Shown one piece after another: positions 54,224 to 57,200 of a stretch of DNA of 64,000 bases (position 1 is its first letter; each line of letters begins with the position of its first letter). The DNA comes from Rhabdophis nuchalis (Eukaryota; Chordata; Lepidosauria; Squamata; Natricidae), in NCBI GenBank assembly GCA_039707465.1, contig CM077644.1, positions 101,752,875-101,816,874 on the forward strand. The letters run 5' to 3'. The position numbers were made by a program, and so were the translations under genes. Under the pieces are notes generated by a model that saw only the letters and a list, made by a program, of their open reading frames with translations, was not told where the DNA came from and ran no database searches.

Positions 54224-57200
54224 GATAGATGGGCAGACGAAGGAGAGACAGACAGAGATAGAGAGAAAGAAAAAGAAAGAAAAAAGTGGGAGAGAGAAAG
54301 AAAGAAAGACAGACAGAGAGAGAAAGAGAGACAGAAAGGAAAGAGAAAAAAGAGAGAGAAAGAAAAAAGAGAAAAAGAGAGAGAGAGAAAGAGAAAGAAA
54401 TTTCTTTCTTTTTTTATTCTCTTATACTTAATAAGGATACAGTGTTATGCAGAGGTGTACTTATAACAATTTTATAGACAAATGATACTATTTACAGTCG
54501 CGCGGGGGGGGGGGACGCGAAATGTTTTCTTCTTCCTAGGGGGGGCCTGATAGAAAATAATTGAGAAACACTGCATTAAGCCAAAAAAAAAAATCGCCAA
54601 TATTGGCAATATACTGTAGAGGTTATGCTTACTTGAAACTAATGTGCACTTTTGGTAAAATATATGTCTTTAAGATGCTACAGAAATAACAGCTGTACAG
54701 TTCTTTAAAACTCAATTCCTTGTGATGATTAAATCTAGAGTGTGATCCTCTAAGCATAACAGCAAAGAAGTGAAGTGTGAGAGGGCAGGGACCTATAAAC
54801 TGGAGTAATTTAATTCATTGATGTTCCTAAATCTGACAGCTTGTGAGTCATTAATTATAGTCTTCAATGAAGCAAATAATTTCGTTCCATTCTTCATAAT
54901 GAAAACAAACTTGGGGCTGGGGCAGAAAAGGGCCAAAACGGGAGACCAGAGTCATTAGAAGTGACAGAGCAATTATCAAGCTATGTCAACCACTTTAGAA
55001 AAACTGATGCAGAACCTAATTGTGATGGTTGCAAAGCTAGGAACAGCTCAATTTATCATGCAGGAAGGAAGTAAAAGAAGTAGAGCTTGTTTAGCCGCAC
55101 ACCAAGAAAAATGAAATGAAATGGAATAGGGGAGAGATTCCCCTTGAGGCTAAGCAACTACTGGATCTGAACAACAAAGTTCACATTTGAAAATTATATT
55201 CATGGCTGAGCAAAGGACTGACACTCTGCACATATCGGATGTGACTAAAATATCTATCAGTAGAATAAGCCAACCAAGACATACTATTATCAAGAAATAA
55301 TATAAGAAACTGCAAGGGAGATAATAGAAGTTGTTGGCATTTATAATGACCGTGGATAGCTCAACATTATGATCATATCAGAATGATCATATCTTGGCTT
55401 GTTAAGCCTAGGCACACACATATGAACGTGTCTTTAACTAATCTGTCTAGCCTGTTTGATTTATCTGATCAGTGAAACTATTGTTTCAGATTTAGAGCAA
55501 ACTAGAATAATAAATCACAGTTCAAAATCCTAAAAATCCAAGCTTATTCTATATCTAGTAGGCATGGGTCCTGGTGAGATGAAATGAGAAGGTATTGTTA
55601 ATCAGAAGCTTTATGGCTTAACTACAACTCATGCGAAGGGAAGGATTCATAAACTAACATGGATAAGAATGTTAGTAATCTTGTTTATTAAAGTGAAATA
55701 CAACACTTAAAAATTTCTGTGTCTTTCCTACAATGACATTTTCAAAATAAAACAAACAGATGAGAGTAGTAAGTAAATGACAAAGTATATATTTGGAGAA
55801 AAAATTCTTTTCTTATTAAGGTGTTCATTTATAAGCACGATTTTTAAAATTAAATTCACTTTATATAATGCTGGTGTCTCTACCACCTGGGGCACAGAAC
55901 TGCTTCAGAACTGAGCCACTGAAGCAGTGGGTGAGCATGCGCAGTGGGCGAGCATGCGCAGTGGGCGAGCATGCGCAGTGGGCTGGTGAGTGTGTGCACA
56001 GCTCCATTTGTGCAAGTGACAAGAAAACAGTTTTGGCTGAAAAAGTATACAGCGATAGAGGCATCAAAACCTTGTAATACATTGACTTAAATTATTCAAT
56101 CGTTATAGTAACAATGCTATCCATTAAACACCACCTTTATCTGAACAAACATCATTTTGGGAAGAAATACTGAATATGAATATTTAAAATGTTTGTATAT
56201 TTCTTCTTAAAGTCAAAAATGTATTTGTATGTTATAATGATGTGTACATACTGTTTTCTGTGTTTACCTTTGTTTTTAATCATTGTTTTCTTTTTCATTT
56301 TAATATTGTATTAAATATTGTATTTGTTTTGTACCAAAACAAAAAATTGTCTCTGAATTTCCCCTAAAACAAGATACTGTAAGAAAAATCTAAATCAGGA
56401 GTGTCAAACTCGCAGAGACACATGAAGTATTGCAACTTTTCCCCCCTTTAAATGACGTATTTTCCCCCTTTAAATGACGTATTCCCCTTTAAACCAGGCG
56501 TGGGTGTGGCCAGCGCATGTGCATCCGGCCTGTGGGCCGCGAGTTTTACACCCTTGATCTGAATGATGAATTATTTTTTATTCATTTATTTATTTTATAA
56601 CCTGTCTTTATTAGCTTTCTAAATAATTCAAGGCTACAAACATACATAATACTCCTTTCTCCTATTATCTCCACAACAACAATTCTGTAAGGTGGGTTGG
56701 GCTGAGAGACAGAGTGACTGGCCCCAAGGTCACCTAGCCAGCTTTCATGTCTAAGGTGGGACTAGAACCCATAGACTCCTGGTTTCTAAATCAGCAACTT
56801 AACCACTACATCAATCTGACTAATGGTCTCTTAAAAGCTATTTTAAAAAGATAAATCTCTCATTAGTTGCAATTATTCTGAATGTTTCTTAACTAGCGCA
56901 TTTTGCACACATACCTTTTGACCTCCTGGAGTTTCTGCCCCCTGTTGCTCTTTCAGCTTCTGCTCCTGTTCCATTATATCCTTTAAATGTTCATTTGCCT
57001 AAAAGGGCAAAGGAAATTAGATTTTAAATAAATTTTGCTTTCTTGCTGAGATATAAATAATAGTCTACTTAGTATAATTATTCTACTATGGGCAATTTTG
57101 AAGCAGTGTGGCGGCCAAGGCTTTAAAAATTGTTTACAATACAAGTCTTTCTTCTTTTCTTGTTCTTCTTCCAGTGCACAAATGAGTCTTAAGAGGCCAA

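Noticed and set aside
53549..54477. Several long frames rich in Cys-Val, Thr-His or Lys-Arg
   Set aside because: They are translations of AC, GA and CCAT microsatellites inside and beside the hAT element, without any protein similarity.
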